Both the position numbers and the translations under genes were made by a program. The notes below the pieces were generated by a model. The model had not been told where the DNA came from, did no database searches, and worked only from the letters and a program-made list of their open reading frames with translations. DNA of 64,000 nt from Bdellovibrio svalbardensis (lineage in GTDB: Bacteria > Bdellovibrionota > Bdellovibrionia > Bdellovibrionales > Bdellovibrionaceae), in NCBI RefSeq assembly GCF_029531655.1, contig NZ_JANRMI010000006.1, positions 1 through 64,000 of the forward strand, written 5' to 3'. Positions 25,977 to 35,496 of this stretch are shown piece after piece. Each line of letters opens with the position of its first letter. Within the stretch, counting starts at the first letter, position 1.

Positions 25977-27752
25977 GTGAGCAAAATTACTAAGAGTAGC
26001 ACAGCGGAATATTTTGCTAAGAACTTACAACAAGTAGGTTTCTCATCTCCTTTGAAGGCCGTTTTGACGACCTTGAAAGAGGCTGTAGATAATTCGCTAG
26101 ATGCATGTGAATCTGCGGCGATTCTACCTGATCTTCTAATTGAAGTTACTAAGGTTGGAACAGGTTCAACCAAAAATACTGATTTAATTCGCATTGTTGT
26201 CGAAGATAATGGTCCTGGTATTGAAGCAGATGATCTTGCCAAAGTTTACGGTGAATATCTGGCTTCTTCCAAGTTCGGCCGCGGGCAATGTTCTCGTGGT
26301 CAACAAGGTATCGGTATCTCTGCTGCAACAACTTGGGCGCAAATGACGAACGCGCGCGGTGTGAATGTTACTTCTAAAACTAAGAAAATGCGCAAAGCGA
26401 TGTCTGCTCAGGTCGATGTCGATATCAAATCAAATACAGGTATTCTGAAAAACAAAGAAACAATCGATTGGGATCGCGAACACGGGACGCGTGTTGAGTT
26501 CCTTTTGGATGGTCGTATTCAGCTGAACGGTGACGGCGGTATTTTGACTTATATCGAAGGAACTGTATTGGTGAATCCACACCTGACAGTGACTTATAAG
26601 TTGATGGAAAATGATTTCGTCACCGTGAACCGCGTAACGACAGAAGTTCCGGAAGTCCCAGAAGCGACTTTGCCGCATCCTCATACTTTCAAACTAGGTG
26701 AGTTCATTACGCACTCGACTTTATTTGGAAAAACGACGCTTTCAAAATTCTTGAAAACGGGTTTTTCTCGTATCAGCGATCAATCCATCAAGGATTTCAC
26801 CAAGAACGGCCTTCCAAAAAATTTGTTGGAAAGACCTGTTTCATCTTTGAGTGATGAAGACTTCAAAAAAGCATTCATGGCTGTTCAAGCTACAACCTTG
26901 ATGGCTCCTTCAACGAAATCAGTTTTGACTGTCGGGGAAGAATCACTGGCAAAATCAATTTACCGTCTGGGTGAAGTGGATTTCTTCGCGGTGGTAACTC
27001 GTAAGCCAACTATTTGCGACTTCAAACCTGTGGTTGTGGAAGTGGCATTGGCTCGTTTCAAAGACCGCAATCAGCAAGGTGATACACCGGTGCAATTGTT
27101 GCGTTTCGCGAATCGCGTTCCGCTTCAATTTGACAAATCTGGTTGTGCGATCACTTGGGCGATTGAGTCTGTAAACTGGAAATCTTACGGTCTTCAACAG
27201 CCGAAAGACAGTTTGCCTCTTGGACCTTATATCTTCGCGGTTTCTATTGTGTCTCCGTTCATCAAGTTTAAGAATGCTTCGAAAGAAACTATCGATGCTT
27301 CTGAAGAGTTGGTGGCAGAGATTCGTCTGGCTTTGATCCAAGCGGGTCAAAAACTTTCTCGTCACATCAAAAAAGAAGTGAAGGAAGCAGATCTTGAACG
27401 AAAATTGGCACATATCGAACAGTTCGGTCCAATCCTTGTAGAAGGTTTGGCGCGTTTGGTGAATGCCAATGAGGCTCGTAAAAACAGAGCGACTGAAGGT
27501 TTGAAAAAACTTTTGGGCCGTGATTCTGAAGATGCGATCGCGGATCTTGAAGCGGCTGAATCCAAATTGTTGGAGCAGAAGAAACGCGACAAGAAAAAAG
27601 GGATTGAGCATGATGACATTGAGGAAGATGTGATCCGTGCCTCTGACCTGGTTGACGAAGAAGAGTCGGAAGCTCCTCAGGGCACGACGAAAAAAGCGAC
27701 AACCAAAAAAGCAACAACGACTACTAAGAAAACCACTGGGAAAAAACGCTAA
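25977..27752 (+). CDS. top6B: DNA topoisomerase VI subunit B
   Basis: The ATPase/transducer subunit of a type IIB topoisomerase, 591 residues. The GHKL ATP site is complete: VKEAVDNSLDACE-type KEAVDNSLDACES near 40, VEDNGPGI near 80 and SRGQQGIGISAA near 105. The transducer carries the family's WKxY motif as NWKSYGL near 400. All are in the archaeal order. The last 20 residues are a Lys/Thr tail (TTKKATTKK...), perhaps a DNA-binding tether. The ATG of top6A overlaps its stop. GTG is the start; the ribosome site GAAGGA is 8 bases upstream. Confidence 0.95.
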   Translation: MSKITKSSTAEYFAKNLQQVGFSSPLKAVLTTLKEAVDNSLDACESAAILPDLLIEVTKVGTGSTKNTDLIRIVVEDNGPGIEADDLAKVYGEYLASSKFGRGQCSRGQQGIGISAATTWAQMTNARGVNVTSKTKKMRKAMSAQVDVDIKSNTGILKNKETIDWDREHGTRVEFLLDGRIQLNGDGGILTYIEGTVLVNPHLTVTYKLMENDFVTVNRVTTEVPEVPEATLPHPHTFKLGEFITHSTLFGKTTLSKFLKTGFSRISDQSIKDFTKNGLPKNLLERPVSSLSDEDFKKAFMAVQATTLMAPSTKSVLTVGEESLAKSIYRLGEVDFFAVVTRKPTICDFKPVVVEVALARFKDRNQQGDTPVQLLRFANRVPLQFDKSGCAITWAIESVNWKSYGLQQPKDSLPLGPYIFAVSIVSPFIKFKNASKETIDASEELVAEIRLALIQAGQKLSRHIKKEVKEADLERKLAHIEQFGPILVEGLARLVNANEARKNRATEGLKKLLGRDSEDAIADLEAAESKLLEQKKRDKKKGIEHDDIEEDVIRASDLVDEEESEAPQGTTKKATTKKATTTTKKTTGKKR

Positions 27753-28915
27753 TGGCTAGATTACTCAGCATTCGTGAATTGAAAATTGATATCCCTAAAG
27801 AGGCGCGCATCTTGGCTGACAAGATGTTGAAGGACCTTGAGAATTCAAAACGCCCAGTTTTGGAAGCTATCAAAACTTCTTTGGACAACTCTTTGTACAA
27901 CTCCAAGGTCGGTTATCTGACTCCTGGAGATAAAATGGTTCGCACTGAACTGAATGTCTCTTCAGTACAAAAACTGGCTCGTGTGGTTTTTGTATTGGAA
28001 ATTCTTTTGCGTAACATGGAAATCGGTTCTGTGAATACGAAAAGGGAGTTGTATTATATCTGTAAGGGTCTGATCAAAGGGAACTCTCGTTTGAAACCTT
28101 TGGACTTCGAAGACCAACCGGAATCAGATGCGATCATCGATTTTATCGGTGATATGTTGGAAGTTTACCGCGAGGAATTGAACTGTTTTGCCAATGAACG
28201 TGGTGGACAAACATATTCTCAGCAATTGATCGTGACTGAAACAATGCCGGATGGTGACAAAGCGACTGTTGATTTGTCGACTTTGGGTACAGCGGCCTTC
28301 CAGCCGAAAAACAGACCTCAAGCATTGAAACTGAAAGCAAAAAAGAAAATCGATTTCTGCTTGATCGTGGAATCTGAAGGTACAGCGAATACATTGGTGA
28401 GCATGGGTTTCACTAAGCGTAACAACTGTATCTTGATGGGTGCCGGGGGCGTGCCTTCAAACGGTGTGCGCGGTTGGTGTAAGCTGATTCAGCATGAGTT
28501 GGACATTCCATTGTATTTCTTCGGAGATCTGGATGCGTACACGATGCAAAATATCTTCCGTACATTGAAAGCGGGATCTGCAGCTTCGTTGGTACGTAAT
28601 GCTGACTTCTCAGCTCCGGAAGTAAAATTCTTGGGCGTTCTTCCTGAAGACGTGAAACGCTATGATCTTCCTCACTACAAAGTGAAGGAATCTGATCCGG
28701 CAGAAGCTCGTGCTTTGAAGAAAGCTAAAGATGCTTTGGAAAACGATCCGTTCTTCTTGGACAGAAAAAACAAAAACTTGGCGGACATCCTTCGCTGGTT
28801 GATCAAAGAAAAAGTACGTTGCGAGCAGCAATCATTCTTCTCTGTTGATCCGAACGATCCGATCAAGACTGAAAAACTTATTCTTGAGAAGATCAAACGC
28901 GGTTCTTACGTTTAA
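27752..28915 (+). CDS. top6A: DNA topoisomerase VI subunit A
   Basis: The DNA-cleaving subunit, 387 residues, related to Spo11. The winged-helix CAP domain has the catalytic Tyr in TKRELYYICKG near residue 95. The Toprim domain shows the catalytic Glu in LIVESEG near 210 and the metal-binding acidic pair in FFGDLDAYTMQNIFRTLKAGS near 255. Archaeal enzymes have DGDPYG-type sequence there, so the motif is diverged but keeps the D-x-D. It would relax and decatenate duplex DNA with subunit B. A strong terminator follows. Confidence 0.95.
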   Translation: MARLLSIRELKIDIPKEARILADKMLKDLENSKRPVLEAIKTSLDNSLYNSKVGYLTPGDKMVRTELNVSSVQKLARVVFVLEILLRNMEIGSVNTKRELYYICKGLIKGNSRLKPLDFEDQPESDAIIDFIGDMLEVYREELNCFANERGGQTYSQQLIVTETMPDGDKATVDLSTLGTAAFQPKNRPQALKLKAKKKIDFCLIVESEGTANTLVSMGFTKRNNCILMGAGGVPSNGVRGWCKLIQHELDIPLYFFGDLDAYTMQNIFRTLKAGSAASLVRNADFSAPEVKFLGVLPEDVKRYDLPHYKVKESDPAEARALKKAKDALENDPFFLDRKNKNLADILRWLIKEKVRCEQQSFFSVDPNDPIKTEKLILEKIKRGSYV

Positions 28916-28940
28916 TAAGATTTTGCGAATAGATGAAAAC

Positions 28941-28971
28941 AAAAAAACCTGCCTAATCAGCAGGTTTTTTT
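28941..28971. terminator. Bidirectional terminator
   Basis: AAAAAAACCTGC and GCAGGTTTTTTT flank a 7-base loop, with T-runs on both strands. It serves top6A from one side and the converging receiver/cNMP gene from the other. Confidence 0.9.
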
Positions 28972-29000
28972 GTTTTTAAACCAGTGGCTTTGCCGCAGCA

Positions 29001-29759
29001 TCAATCTTCGCTGGGACCGCGCTCTTCATTGGATTTTTTTAATCGTTTCGAAAGAGTTTTCATCAAAGCTTTAGACCAAGCTGGTTTTGAAAACAAAACC
29101 ACATCTAAATTTCCGATAGGCATTTCAATAAGCTCACATGGGGTCAGGCAAGAGACCGTGGCAGAACGGGCTTCGCCATTGATGTAGGCCATTTCTCCTA
29201 CGAATTCTCCGGGTTGGATCAGACCCAGTTCAATTTCTTTTTCGCCGTCATTTTTGTAAGCGCGAAGACTGCCGGTCTTGACTAGATAGACATAATCACC
29301 CTTGGCTCCCTCACGAAGCAAAATATCGCCGGTGTTTAAAAAACGAAGGCGGTAAGAAGTGGAAGTCCCTGCGAAAACCCAATCGAGTGCTTTTAAGAAA
29401 CAATTCTTTACGAGATGTTGATCTTCGAGTGATGTCAAATACTGAACTTGCCCGGTGACAACCTCGTCGACAAAGTGATCAGTCTCAGGAACCGGGGAAA
29501 GGAAAATCACTGACAAGCGCTCTTTGCGGCGAAGCAAGGAGCCAGCTAAGTCAAAAGCATTCATTTTAGCTATGCCCGGATCAATGATCAAAACATGGGG
29601 GAACACGTTTTCAGCCTTAAACAAGGCTTCGATTCCATCTGCAGCGGTGAAGATCGTGACATTTTGCACGTTGCCCTTAATGGACGAATCCAAAAAGTGG
29701 ATGAGCTTTTCATTGGCGGAGGCGATTAGAAATATTCTTTTTTGGTCTGGATCTGTCAT
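29001..29759 (-). CDS. Degenerate receiver fused to a cyclic-nucleotide-binding domain
   Basis: A 252-residue protein. Residues 5-125 have the CheY fold with a probable phospho-acceptor in HVLIIDPGIAKMNAFDL, but the usual N-terminal acidic pair is replaced (IFLIASANEK) and the conserved Lys is not obvious, so phosphorylation may be lost. Residues 135-240 are a cNMP-binding barrel: FLNTGDILLREGAKGDYVYLVKTGS, PGEFVGEMAYINGEARSATVSC, the last being the phosphate-binding cassette with a good GE...RSAT match. A cAMP- or cGMP-type ligand is likely. No output domain follows. Confidence 0.85.
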   Translation of the reverse strand: MTDPDQKRIFLIASANEKLIHFLDSSIKGNVQNVTIFTAADGIEALFKAENVFPHVLIIDPGIAKMNAFDLAGSLLRRKERLSVIFLSPVPETDHFVDEVVTGQVQYLTSLEDQHLVKNCFLKALDWVFAGTSTSYRLRFLNTGDILLREGAKGDYVYLVKTGSLRAYKNDGEKEIELGLIQPGEFVGEMAYINGEARSATVSCLTPCELIEMPIGNLDVVLFSKPAWSKALMKTLSKRLKKSNEERGPSED

Positions 29760-29903
29760 ATAATTTTAACATCTTAGCGGAATCGCAAAATAAGAACCAA
29801 AGTATTCAGCGTGAAGGTCTAGCGAACATTTGTTAAATGGCGAAACAGTAATGGTGAGTATCGAAGCCACAGATATGGTTTTCTCGCCTTAGGTCCTATG
29901 GCT

Positions 29904-30557
29904 TCAAGCTTGAACCTTCATCTGCAACATTTTTGCGAGAGGTCCGATCTGCATTTCAGAGTCTTCATTGGCCGCGCTGATCAGCAGATCCACTCTTGGA
30001 AAATAGCGCAACGTAATGGGAGCATCCAGGGTTTCGCAGTTCTTTGCTGGGGAGGTGACAGAATGGCGGCGACACATCACCGGGCGATGTTCGTAGATAC
30101 TGCAGGCGCCCTCTGAATTCAAGAAGACACATTTGCTTTCAAGATTTCTGATCCCTTGTTTCCACTGACCATCTTGAAGAGAACGTTCACTTTGTTTTTG
30201 CAAACGACCTCTGTCAATAACATGCCCTTCGGTCACAAGGGTTGCCAAAATCTCGGCCTCATAGCTGGTGATTTCAACTTCCATGTGACAACAAGCAGAG
30301 CAGCCCTTTTTGCAGCTGATCTCAATCTCAGCTCCTTGTGCGATTTCCTGCTCGACGAGTTCATGCAGCTTGCGAGCGCGGGCCGGTCCCGGCGGAACCG
30401 CAGCAAAATCCTCGCTGGCACGCGTGAGTTCCTCACTGAGAGATTCCAGAAAAGCAGCGAAAGTTTCGGGAGCCAGTTTCTCTTCATATTCATGAATGAA
30501 CTTTTTTAGAGAGCGAGTGATCTTGGGGTGTTTTTGAAAAAAGGAATCCCGTTGCAT
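29904..30557 (-). CDS. YkgJ family cysteine-cluster protein
   Basis: A 217-residue protein of the YkgJ/CxxCxxCC family, likely binding zinc or an Fe-S cluster. The cluster is SCKKGCSACCHMEVEIT near residue 85 followed by CVFLN, ACSIYEHRPVMCRRH near 145-170. A helical N-terminal segment (about 1-70) precedes it. No signal peptide. Function unknown for the family. Confidence 0.85.
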   Translation of the reverse strand: MQRDSFFQKHPKITRSLKKFIHEYEEKLAPETFAAFLESLSEELTRASEDFAAVPPGPARARKLHELVEQEIAQGAEIEISCKKGCSACCHMEVEITSYEAEILATLVTEGHVIDRGRLQKQSERSLQDGQWKQGIRNLESKCVFLNSEGACSIYEHRPVMCRRHSVTSPAKNCETLDAPITLRYFPRVDLLISAANEDSEMQIGPLAKMLQMKVQA

Positions 30558-30613
30558 TCCGGTACGGTAACATGCTTTGAAGAATTTCGCGAAATTCGGT
30601 GAATCAAACCAGA

Positions 30614-33600
30614 CTATTTAGTGGATAGATTCTTTTCAATGCGTTCCAAGCGGGCTTTGATCTCAGACAGTTCCTTCTCTTTGGCCAGATTGGCTTGCTT
30701 TAGCTTTTCATTCTCGGTTTCGAGTTTTTGAAGACGATCATCATGACTTAGCAACCAAGCGCGAACTTCGTGAAGTGCATTGATAATAGGTGCCACTAAG
30801 TTTTGATAGGCGACTGATTTATAGCCTTGCTTATTTGTCAGAACAGCTTGAGGGAAGACCTTCTCAACATCTTGGGCGATTAAACCAATTTGTTGATTCG
30901 GGTCTTTTTGAGGGTCAATCCAGTTGTAAGTCACGCCATCTAATTGCGTGATTGAATCCAGTGCATTGGCAATGGAGCGGACATTTTTCTTATAACGTGC
31001 ATCTGAAGCCTGTGTCAGTGTTCCTGTGATACTCATATTTCCCGACGTGAACAGAGTCATCAAGCAGACCCCGTTACCAAAGCACATCGCATTGGGCCCG
31101 AGGGGAGCGCCAGTGGAAGAAGAATACCAATACCAGGTTTGTCCTCCTGCTGCTGCATTCTGATTTACAATAGTCGTATAGCCGCTGGCATTGTTGGAGT
31201 TTACATGGAGAGTTCCACTGAATGCTGAAGTACCTATCCCGACGCTGCCACCGTTAGGGTTCAAACTGAGACCATAGATGTTTGCCTGATTGCTGGAGTT
31301 AGTGGCCTGCATCCATTGGGTCCCATTGCTCAACATACCATGATCCAGGGTGGCTCCTCCCGAGTTTCCAAGTCTCGCAACCAAGCCGGTACTTGGAGTG
31401 GTTCCAGATGTTGCAGGGCCAGCGCCAGTGATGGTAGGGTTCAAATGTAAGGCGGCTTGAGGCGAGATAGTACCGATACCGACATTGCCGGCGTCAGTAA
31501 TTGCCATGGCTGAACCTACTGCGCCGCCAACTCCGGTATGATCACGCCAAATATTCAGAAATCTTCCATTGACGGCTGTCTCTTGGAGAACCATCCAGCG
31601 ATTTGTTTGCCCCGCGCCCATATTTAAACCGCTTTGATTGGCATCAGCACCGTAGGTGTTGATAATCGAATCTGTTGTGCTTGTGACATGCAGTTTTTGA
31701 GTTGGATTTGTCGTTCCGATTCCGACGTTTCCCGCGCTGTTGGTAATTGCCCCATCTAAGCCAAAATAATTGGGACTCAGAACCGTTATATTTCCCGTTT
31801 GCATCGCTTCTGAAATGACGCCGATAGAGTAAGTAGAACCGTGATTGTGATAGATTTGAACGTTGGTTCCACTAATTTGCAGGAGTGGATGATTCGAGGT
31901 GTTTCCATTAGAACTCACCAACTTGCTTGCCCAAGTTCCTGGAGCGGTTTGATAAACAATATAAGAAGAACCTGTCGAGGTTGCCGTATTCTGTGTTGCT
32001 AGTTTGAACCTATAAGCATACCCATCAACCAGTGTCGTACTACCAGTGGGAAGATTGATTGTAACATTGGTAGCCGTCGGTACGCTGTATGAGATAGGTC
32101 TTGAAAGGCTGCCAGCATTGGCAATGACACCATTAACATCCAGAGCGGTAGTCGGAGTGGTGGCAATCCCAACATTTCCCCCGAAATAATTGTTTTTACT
32201 GTTTGCTTGAAAATAACTCCAAGTATTGGTTGTCGTGGCTCCTGTGGCGCCCGACGCAAGATAGACATCATATGAGTTTGTGATGGTGCCTTTCTCGAAG
32301 TCGGGATTTATGTACAAACCAACAGCATTGGTGGTGGTCGGTGTTGCGGTTGCGTCGGATCCGTAGTGACCGTATTGGATGGATAGACCTCGAAGGTTAA
32401 CCAAGGTTCCATTGTCCCCCGTCGTGCCGACGTTTCTTAAGTTTTGAATGAGTGCGCCTTCTGATGTGCCAGTGTCTGTTTTGCCGCTGTCGATTTTATA
32501 ATTGAGCAAAGAATACAGACCTCGTGAATAGAAACTTCCATCAGCGGTGTTGGCAGATTTTGTAAGGAATTTTATTCCAGTCAGATCGCGTGTTGCAGGC
32601 GCACTGGAATTATTTGTGTTCGTACTTGAAATATCTAAAATATTTGTGGGAGTCGCTGTTCCAATTCCCACATTCCCGCCGGCCTGAACAGTCATGCGAG
32701 TTAAATTATTCGTTTTAATGTTCAAATCAAAATTATCATTGTTGCCGATATTCGAAGCGCCGCCAAAGCTGTTGCCGCCATTTACAAATCCTGAATAGAT
32801 CGCGCCGACATTGTAGCAACCATAATTGCCTGATCCATCAAAGCTCAATATCTGATTCAAAGCACAGGTCACGGCTTGTTGAACAGTTCCTGTGCCATTG
32901 GTGCCAATCAAACGATTTGCGGCAAGGGCAGAGGCGCCGGTACCGCCATTGGCAATCGGTAAAATTCCTGTAACGGCTGCGGCTTGACTGATATCAATCG
33001 CTCCAAAGGACGGGGCACCACCACCGGATGGAACTCTTAGAGGTTGATAGGCGGCTCCTGCTGAAGTTGCCGTAGGTGATCCACCAGCACCGCCACCCAG
33101 CAAAACTCCATTTGCAGTCAAGGCCGCTGAAGAGGCCATGGTCGTCGCTGAATTAAAATAGGGAATGCCGCCGCTGGTTCCTGCAGTTAAACCAGTACCA
33201 CCTTTGGCAACAGTGACTGTGTTCAATGAAGGATTTGGATAAGTGCCAGAAAGGTCACCGCCGGCAGCTCCTGTTGGAGGTGCCCCCGTAGTCGCAATCG
33301 TCACGCTGTTTGCCGCGTGAGTTACACTCACTCCTGAACCGGCTGTGATGGTTTTAAATTCCGCAGCGGTTCCGGCATTGTTCATTCCCAAAATCTGATT
33401 CGAAGTCCCGGCTGCGCTTAAACCTGTTCCTCCCTTGGTCAGAGGAATGGTTGGGAGAATGGATGTTGCAACAGTTCCGCTTGCTAAATTTGAAGCGTTT
33501 AAATTGATCAAGGCCGAGCCGTCAATTGCAGGAAGCTTTGCCGCTCCATCCAATTTTACGATTTGATTTGCACCAGTTCCAGAATTCAAAGTTAAGACGG

Positions 33601-35278
33601 GTGTAGAGGTCGATGTTGCAACACCGATATCTGCATTCGCGGAGGTCACGCTTGTCACTGTGCCGCCTGCTCCTGAGGCATTGCCAACGACAGTCCATGC
33701 AGATCCCGAATCGGAATAGATTTTTTGAGTGTCAGTTGCGATGTAAATACGTCCTGCAGTACCAAAGCTTGGTTTCGCAGCTTCAAGACCTGTTTGAATA
33801 CTTGGAGTTCCGCCAGCATTGGCAATCAATGCATCCGTAATTCCATAGCCACTTAGCGTGGTGGGCTTGCCAGAGGTGATTTGCGACCAAGGCAAACCAG
33901 GAATATCTCCAACAACCAAGGAGTTTGAACCCGACGTGACACGACCTTTGAAATCTGTTGTGACTTTATAGTAAGTACCAGCAGTTCCCGTGGAAGCGAG
34001 AGTCAAAACAGTCGAGCCTGCCGAGGATGTGACATCGCCTGTAAACGCCGGCATTTGTGCTGCGGGAACAGTTCCAGAGATATCACTCGTCGTTAATGAA
34101 TGGCCTACGAAAGCAGAGCCATTAAACTGAAGAACCTGTCCGTTTGTAGGTGCCGTGGAAAAATCAACTGTGACACCTTTGATTTTGTTAACACTGACGG
34201 CACCGATAGAACCGCTAACGTCACCAGCCACACCAAGGTTGATCGCCTGGCAGGCGAAGGCTCCAGAGACCGAATTCCAATACATGGTTTGACTGGTGCT
34301 GCAGCTGGCAGAGCTGACATAGGAATTGAACGCTGTTTGCGTCAGATAGGTGCCAAGCTGTGTATTAAGGCCTGTGATATCAGCCATAGCAATGGCACTG
34401 CCACTCCAGTTGGTGCCGTTGTATTTAAAAAAGTGGCCACTTGTTGGCGGTGCAGAACTCACGTCGACAGATTGAATTTTTGCGACGACAGGGTTGGGAT
34501 AATTGCCGGAAAGATCACCCCCAGCAGCAGCGCCGGACTGTAAGGCATTCACCAGGCGAGTGTCGTTCCCTGCGGCGACTGTGTTCGCTGTGGTTCCCAC
34601 ATTCAAAGTCAAAACAGGTGCTGAAGTTCCATTGGCAATGGTGACATAAGAATTTGCAGAGGTGACATTGGTCACTGTTCCGCCGCTGGCTCCTGCAACC
34701 GCAGAACAGGACAGAGTTGCTCCATCCCAACTTAAGAAAGTTCCTGCCGTACATGTGGGAATTCCAGTCTTCAAAACAAAATCAGATGCCGTATTCGTTC
34801 CCAGCTTCTGTGCGGAAAGTGAATACCCGGCAAAAGGCACGGTGCGAATCACAGAATCAGGGCTGATGGATTTCCAACCAACACCGTCATGAAACTGCAC
34901 ACGCAGTTTGCGAATGTCATTTGCAGAGGCCAAATAAGGGGAACCGCCGTAACAAGCAAATGTTCCGCTATTGTTAAAAGCATCGAGAATCGAAAATGTG
35001 CCAGACGTTGGATAGGTCACGGTGCCATTCCCGATGGTGACATCAAAAACACCGCCAGAGTTCACCATGTTGTAGCCATTGACCTGCTCTTGATAAATCA
35101 CGCAAGCGCCGGAAGGATCTGTTACTTGAAAGATGAAGGAAACGTTATTGTATTCAAGGGGTGTGTTGTCTGCTTTTAGTATGCGACCTTGATATGTTAA
35201 AGACGACGGCGCGGCAATGGCCGAAGACATAAATAAACCAATCAGGTACGTACAGGTAAGTTTCAAGCCGCTAAGCAT
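30614..35278 (-). CDS. Large mosaic-adhesive-trimer-type fibre protein with S74 chaperone
   Basis: A 1,554-residue paralogue of the fibre gene at 22159. From ATG 35278: signal peptide (SGLKLTCTYLIGLFMSSAIAA), the same head (SLTYQGRILKADNTP, CVIYQEQVNGYNMVNSGG, RVQFHDGVGWKSI), then many repeated fibre segments (GDLSGNYPNPVVAKI, TVTSVTSAN, GGNVGIGTATP) including a NHGSTYSIGVISE receptor-type insertion. It ends in the S74 chaperone: ASDARYKKNVRSI, QIGLIAQDVEKVFPQAV and a coiled coil to the end. Homotrimer and self-cleavage at Ser-Asp are expected from the family. An ATG at 35392 would add 38 residues without a signal peptide. Confidence 0.86.
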   Translation of the reverse strand: MLSGLKLTCTYLIGLFMSSAIAAPSSLTYQGRILKADNTPLEYNNVSFIFQVTDPSGACVIYQEQVNGYNMVNSGGVFDVTIGNGTVTYPTSGTFSILDAFNNSGTFACYGGSPYLASANDIRKLRVQFHDGVGWKSISPDSVIRTVPFAGYSLSAQKLGTNTASDFVLKTGIPTCTAGTFLSWDGATLSCSAVAGASGGTVTNVTSANSYVTIANGTSAPVLTLNVGTTANTVAAGNDTRLVNALQSGAAAGGDLSGNYPNPVVAKIQSVDVSSAPPTSGHFFKYNGTNWSGSAIAMADITGLNTQLGTYLTQTAFNSYVSSASCSTSQTMYWNSVSGAFACQAINLGVAGDVSGSIGAVSVNKIKGVTVDFSTAPTNGQVLQFNGSAFVGHSLTTSDISGTVPAAQMPAFTGDVTSSAGSTVLTLASTGTAGTYYKVTTDFKGRVTSGSNSLVVGDIPGLPWSQITSGKPTTLSGYGITDALIANAGGTPSIQTGLEAAKPSFGTAGRIYIATDTQKIYSDSGSAWTVVGNASGAGGTVTSVTSANADIGVATSTSTPVLTLNSGTGANQIVKLDGAAKLPAIDGSALINLNASNLASGTVATSILPTIPLTKGGTGLSAAGTSNQILGMNNAGTAAEFKTITAGSGVSVTHAANSVTIATTGAPPTGAAGGDLSGTYPNPSLNTVTVAKGGTGLTAGTSGGIPYFNSATTMASSAALTANGVLLGGGAGGSPTATSAGAAYQPLRVPSGGGAPSFGAIDISQAAAVTGILPIANGGTGASALAANRLIGTNGTGTVQQAVTCALNQILSFDGSGNYGCYNVGAIYSGFVNGGNSFGGASNIGNNDNFDLNIKTNNLTRMTVQAGGNVGIGTATPTNILDISSTNTNNSSAPATRDLTGIKFLTKSANTADGSFYSRGLYSLLNYKIDSGKTDTGTSEGALIQNLRNVGTTGDNGTLVNLRGLSIQYGHYGSDATATPTTTNAVGLYINPDFEKGTITNSYDVYLASGATGATTTNTWSYFQANSKNNYFGGNVGIATTPTTALDVNGVIANAGSLSRPISYSVPTATNVTINLPTGSTTLVDGYAYRFKLATQNTATSTGSSYIVYQTAPGTWASKLVSSNGNTSNHPLLQISGTNVQIYHNHGSTYSIGVISEAMQTGNITVLSPNYFGLDGAITNSAGNVGIGTTNPTQKLHVTSTTDSIINTYGADANQSGLNMGAGQTNRWMVLQETAVNGRFLNIWRDHTGVGGAVGSAMAITDAGNVGIGTISPQAALHLNPTITGAGPATSGTTPSTGLVARLGNSGGATLDHGMLSNGTQWMQATNSSNQANIYGLSLNPNGGSVGIGTSAFSGTLHVNSNNASGYTTIVNQNAAAGGQTWYWYSSSTGAPLGPNAMCFGNGVCLMTLFTSGNMSITGTLTQASDARYKKNVRSIANALDSITQLDGVTYNWIDPQKDPNQQIGLIAQDVEKVFPQAVLTNKQGYKSVAYQNLVAPIINALHEVRAWLLSHDDRLQKLETENEKLKQANLAKEKELSEIKARLERIEKNLSTK

Positions 35279-35496
35279 ACTGTAACTATCGGCTTTCTTG
35301 ATGGACTCCTTTATAAAAAGACGAGGGAAACTGTTTTTGGAACATGTCGAAACAGCAGTCTGTCTCTCTTTGATTCTAATATCTGAGTTCATTATATATT
35401 ATGAACCTTGGTAAGCGGCACTGGACGAGTATGTCTTTCTTTATGATGTATTGTCCTCCGGGAGGTCCTCGAGTTTTATAAAAACAAGGGGGTTGC

